Assembly: GCA_963841405.1 (NCBI GenBank)
Contig: CAWJCM010000007.1
Span: forward strand, 930,001 to 994,000
Source: DATBLE01 sp963841405
GTDB taxonomy: Bacteria > Actinomycetota > Thermoleophilia > Gaiellales > Gaiellaceae
DNA: 64,000 nucleotides
Direction: 5' to 3'
In this document: piece after piece, positions 61,952 through 64,000 of the stretch
How positions within the stretch are numbered: the stretch's first letter is position 1
How the letters are laid out: each line of letters starts with the position of its first letter
Notes under the pieces: generated by a model
What the model was told of the DNA's origin: nothing
Databases searched by the model: none
The model's input: the letters and a program-made list of their open reading frames with translations, nothing else
Program-made: the position numbers and the translations under genes

Positions 61952-62919
61952 TACAGCGAGACGGGCTCGCCGCTCCGGGCCGAGCGGTGCAGAGCCTCGA
62001 GCGTGCGTGCCTGGCCCATCGCGTCGGCCCGGCCGAGCAGCAGCTCCGCCTCGCCCGCCGCGGCCGCGCTCACGTTCTCCAGCTCGAGCCGGTACGAATC
62101 GACCGGCTCGAGCTCGATCCGCTCGATGCCACGGTCCCGTCGCAGCTCGATCACCGCCGTCTTCGCATGCCATGGATCGTCCAGGAAGAGCGACCCCTCG
62201 CTGCCGACCACCTCGAGCTCGTCGCGATTCGGCAGCGCGGTGCCGCAGTCGAAGGTCGCGAGCACGGCGCCCGGGAAGCGCAGCACGGCGGTGAAGACCC
62301 AGTCGGTCCCCGTCGGGCCGTACCACGCGGACCCGTAGACATGCACCGGCTCGGCACCCGCCGCCAGGCGCGAGCCGCTGACGCAGTAGCAGCCGACATC
62401 CATCAGCGCGCCGCCCTCGACGTCGGGGCGCAGGCGGATGTTGTCCTCGTCGTACATGGGGTACGAGAACGCCGAGCGGATCAGCCGCACCTCTCCGACG
62501 GCTCCCTCGTCCAAAAGCTCCCGGAGACGGAGCGTCTGCGGGTTGTGCCGCCACATGAACGCCTCCGAGAGGATGCGTCCGGCGCGGTCCGCGGCGTCCC
62601 AGGCGGCGGTCACGTCCTCCGGATTGCGTGTGAACGGCTTCTCGCAGAGGACGTGCTTGCCCGCCTCGACCGCCCTGATCGACCACTCAGCGTGCTGCGT
62701 GTTCGGCAGCGAGATGTAGACGCATTCGATCTCCGGCTCGGCCAGCAGCGCCTCGTACGAGCCGTACGCGCGTGGGATGCCCCACTTCGCGGCGTACTCG
62801 TCGGCCCGCTCCTGCGTCCGGCTGGCGACTCCGACCAGGTCGATCGCCGGCGACTCCTGGGCCGGTGGGATGACCAACCGGTTGATGTCGGCTGTCGAGA
62901 TGATCCCCCAGGTCGTCAT
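61951..62919 (-). CDS. Gfo/Idh/MocA family oxidoreductase
   Basis: A 322-residue NAD(P)-dependent sugar dehydrogenase. N-terminal Rossmann fold (WGIISTADINRLVIPPA), the catalytic EKP in VLCEKPFTRN, and the substrate domain (DVGCYCVSGSRLAAG; HNPQTLRLRELL). The overall pattern resembles D-xylose/trans-dihydrodiol dehydrogenase-type members. Coupled to the lyxose isomerase gene, so it probably acts on a pentose or hexose. Confidence 0.9.
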   Translation of the reverse strand: MTTWGIISTADINRLVIPPAQESPAIDLVGVASRTQERADEYAAKWGIPRAYGSYEALLAEPEIECVYISLPNTQHAEWSIRAVEAGKHVLCEKPFTRNPEDVTAAWDAADRAGRILSEAFMWRHNPQTLRLRELLDEGAVGEVRLIRSAFSYPMYDEDNIRLRPDVEGGALMDVGCYCVSGSRLAAGAEPVHVYGSAWYGPTGTDWVFTAVLRFPGAVLATFDCGTALPNRDELEVVGSEGSLFLDDPWHAKTAVIELRRDRGIERIELEPVDSYRLELENVSAAAAGEAELLLGRADAMGQARTLEALHRSARSGEPVSL

Positions 62920-62937
62920 CGCGCCGTAGTCAACCAG

Positions 62938-63384
62938 TTACCGCCTGTAGCGCACGTAGCTCTCGCGGGCGATGCGAAAGCCGACCCGCCGGCCCGTCCG
63001 GTACCGGCAGGTGACCCCCGCCGTGGCCGAGGCGCACCGGATCGGGCCAAGGTCGACCGACCGGCCGTAGGCGAGCGTGCGGCACGGGTTGGCGGGGTCG
63101 ATGCAGAGAGGCCCGATGCCACCGCGGCAGCCCCCAACCAAGAGCTTGCGCTTCGAAATTCCGAGCTCGGCAGGCATCCAGTCGAGATCGCAGCTCGCCG
63201 GCTTGGGCCGGAGGTTCGCCCAGGTGTTCTTCCGCAGGACGCAGTCGACGAACGCCGGCTGGTACCTGTCCGCCGCTGCGCCGATGCAGTTGATGTTCCC
63301 GGAGGGCGACTTGAAATGGACGAGCTTCGCAGGTGTCGGCCCGGCGAAGAGCGCGAGGGCCAGGGCGACGACGGCGGCGAGCAC
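62938..63384 (-). CDS. secreted Cys-rich protein (DUF6636-like)
   Basis: A 148-residue exported protein: signal peptide MLAAVVALALALFAGPTPA, then FKSPSGNINCIGA, DCVLRKNTW, CDLDWMP, GGCRGG, CRTLAYGR, IRCASATAGVTCRY. The even spacing of Cys suggests disulfides, made by the DsbA/VKOR system. The FxSPSGNIxC start is characteristic of a secreted actinobacterial family (DUF6636). GTG start at 63384. Function unknown. Confidence 0.82.
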   Translation of the reverse strand: MLAAVVALALALFAGPTPAKLVHFKSPSGNINCIGAAADRYQPAFVDCVLRKNTWANLRPKPASCDLDWMPAELGISKRKLLVGGCRGGIGPLCIDPANPCRTLAYGRSVDLGPIRCASATAGVTCRYRTGRRVGFRIARESYVRYRR

Positions 63385-63416
63385 GCCCGGATGCTACGCG
63401 CATAAGATCGACCCAG

Positions 63417-64000
63417 ATGACCAGGCCCGTCACGCTCTTCACCGGCCAGTGGGCCGACCTGCCGCTCGAGGAAGTGGCTGAGCAGGCCGGCCGCTGGGGC
63501 TTCGACGGCCTCGAGCTCGCCTGCTGGGGCGACCACTTCGAGGTCGACCGGGCGCTCGCCGAAGACGACTACTGCGCCGCCGTCCAGGAGGTGCTCGAGC
63601 GCAACCACCTGAACTGCTTCGCCCTCGGCGCGCACCTCGTCGGCCAGGCCGTGTGCGACCCGATCGATGCGCGCCACCAGGCGATCCTCCCGCCCGAGGT
63701 GTGGGGCGACGGCGACCCGGCCGGTGTCCAGCAGCGCGCCGCCGAGCGGATGAAGGACACGGCGCGGGCGGCAGCGCGGCTCGGCGTCACGCAGGTGAAC
63801 GGCTTCACCGGCTCGCCGATCTGGCACATGCTCTATTCGTTCCCGCCGAACGACTTCGGCGAGATCGAGCGCGGCTACGAGGAGTTCGCCGAGCGCTGGT
63901 CGCCGATCGTCGAGGTCTTCGACGCCGAGGGCGTCAAGTTCGGGCTCGAGGTCCACCCGACCGAGATCGCCTACGACTTCGTCACAACCCGCAAGACGCT
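63417..64000 (+). CDS. sugar phosphate isomerase/epimerase, 3' end beyond window
   Basis: An ATG at 63417 opens a frame that runs off the right edge (194 complete codons). The visible part is an AP-endonuclease-2 TIM barrel: TLFTGQWADLPLEEVA, WGFDGLELACWGDHFEV, LNCFALGAHLVGQAVCD, VTQVNGFTGS and the metal-ligand Glu in FGLEVHPTEIAYD. It is divergent from the DUF6636 gene with a 32-base gap. It is related to inosose/hydroxypyruvate-type isomerases; substrate unknown. Confidence 0.85.
   Translation, partial: MTRPVTLFTGQWADLPLEEVAEQAGRWGFDGLELACWGDHFEVDRALAEDDYCAAVQEVLERNHLNCFALGAHLVGQAVCDPIDARHQAILPPEVWGDGDPAGVQQRAAERMKDTARAAARLGVTQVNGFTGSPIWHMLYSFPPNDFGEIERGYEEFAERWSPIVEVFDAEGVKFGLEVHPTEIAYDFVTTRKT

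Overview
The window is high-GC, densely packed bacterial chromosome with many ATGA, TTGA and GTGA gene overlaps, frequent GTG/TTG starts and AGGAGG-type ribosome sites. Gene content (VKOR plus DsbA, group 3b [NiFe]-hydrogenase, DosRS-like two-component system, phosphoketolase, GNAT-ACD fusion, DUF6636-like secreted protein) points to a deep-branching actinobacterium, most like Thermoleophilia (Gaiellales/Solirubrobacterales). This placement is inference from gene content; no rRNA or other phylogenetic marker is in the window. I saw no tRNA, rRNA, CRISPR array, insertion sequence or integrase.

Layout. 1-5.6 kb: VKOR/DsbA disulfide pair, threonine catabolism (tdh-kbl), two tandem cupin-TPR proteins and a lipoprotein. 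5.8-7.5 kb: ABC-2 exporter. 7.5-10.8 kb: phosphoketolase and a compact acetate kinase. 10.9-15.2 kb: a membrane protein, an MgtA-type ATPase, a conserved hypothetical and a flavodoxin; this block lies between a decayed copy of the hypE 3' end and the intact hypE. 15.4-20.1 kb (minus): hypF-hypC-hypD-hypE. 20.2-27.3 kb (plus, divergent): hydrogenase operon hyhB, a cyclic-nucleotide-domain protein, hyhG, hyhS, hyhL, maturation protease, a zinc-finger-less HypA, OsmC and ACT-malic enzyme. 27.4-35.0 kb (minus): CBS protein, a cyclic-2,3-DPG-synthetase-like GTPase, a PorB tail domain, a sigma-factor remnant, a GH65 phosphorylase and two HAD proteins, one with its nucleophile lost. 35.2-44.2 kb: MMPL transporter, membrane hydrolase, membrane protein, GNAT-ADP-forming acyl-CoA synthetase and a P1B ATPase. 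44.2-48.2 kb: CBS-BON protein, NarL-type regulator, GAF-GAF histidine kinase with DosS-like haem residues, and UspA. 48.2-51 kb: aconitase. 51-64 kb: pentose metabolism and transport (SDR, XylB, XylA-like, sugar ABC transporter, D-lyxose isomerase, Gfo/Idh oxidoreductase, sugar isomerase), an RnfD-FG-GAP fusion and a HbpS-like protein.

How it fits together. The middle of the window looks like a hypoxia or dormancy island: an oxygen/redox-sensing DosRS-like pair, UspA, CBS proteins, a flavodoxin, cation ATPases and a group 3b hydrogenase. In mycobacteria a group 3b hydrogenase (Hyd3) belongs to the DosR regulon. The strongest undescribed signal is an 18-bp motif, TCAG-N7-CCCGATG, with identical internal spacing upstream of four transcription units: the hydrogenase operon, UspA, the CBS-BON operon and the membrane protein next to phosphoketolase. 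A related motif, GTAGTTSGYCCTGAT, precedes the flavodoxin, MMPL and another membrane-protein gene, twice at exactly 82 nt from the start codon. I propose these as operators of the island.

Central carbon genes connect through phosphoketolase: pentoses can reach xylulose 5-phosphate (XylA-like, lyxose isomerase, XylB), be cleaved to acetyl-phosphate, yield ATP through acetate kinase, and exchange with acetyl-CoA through the ADP-forming synthetase. Malic enzyme and the hydrogenase can balance pyridine nucleotides.
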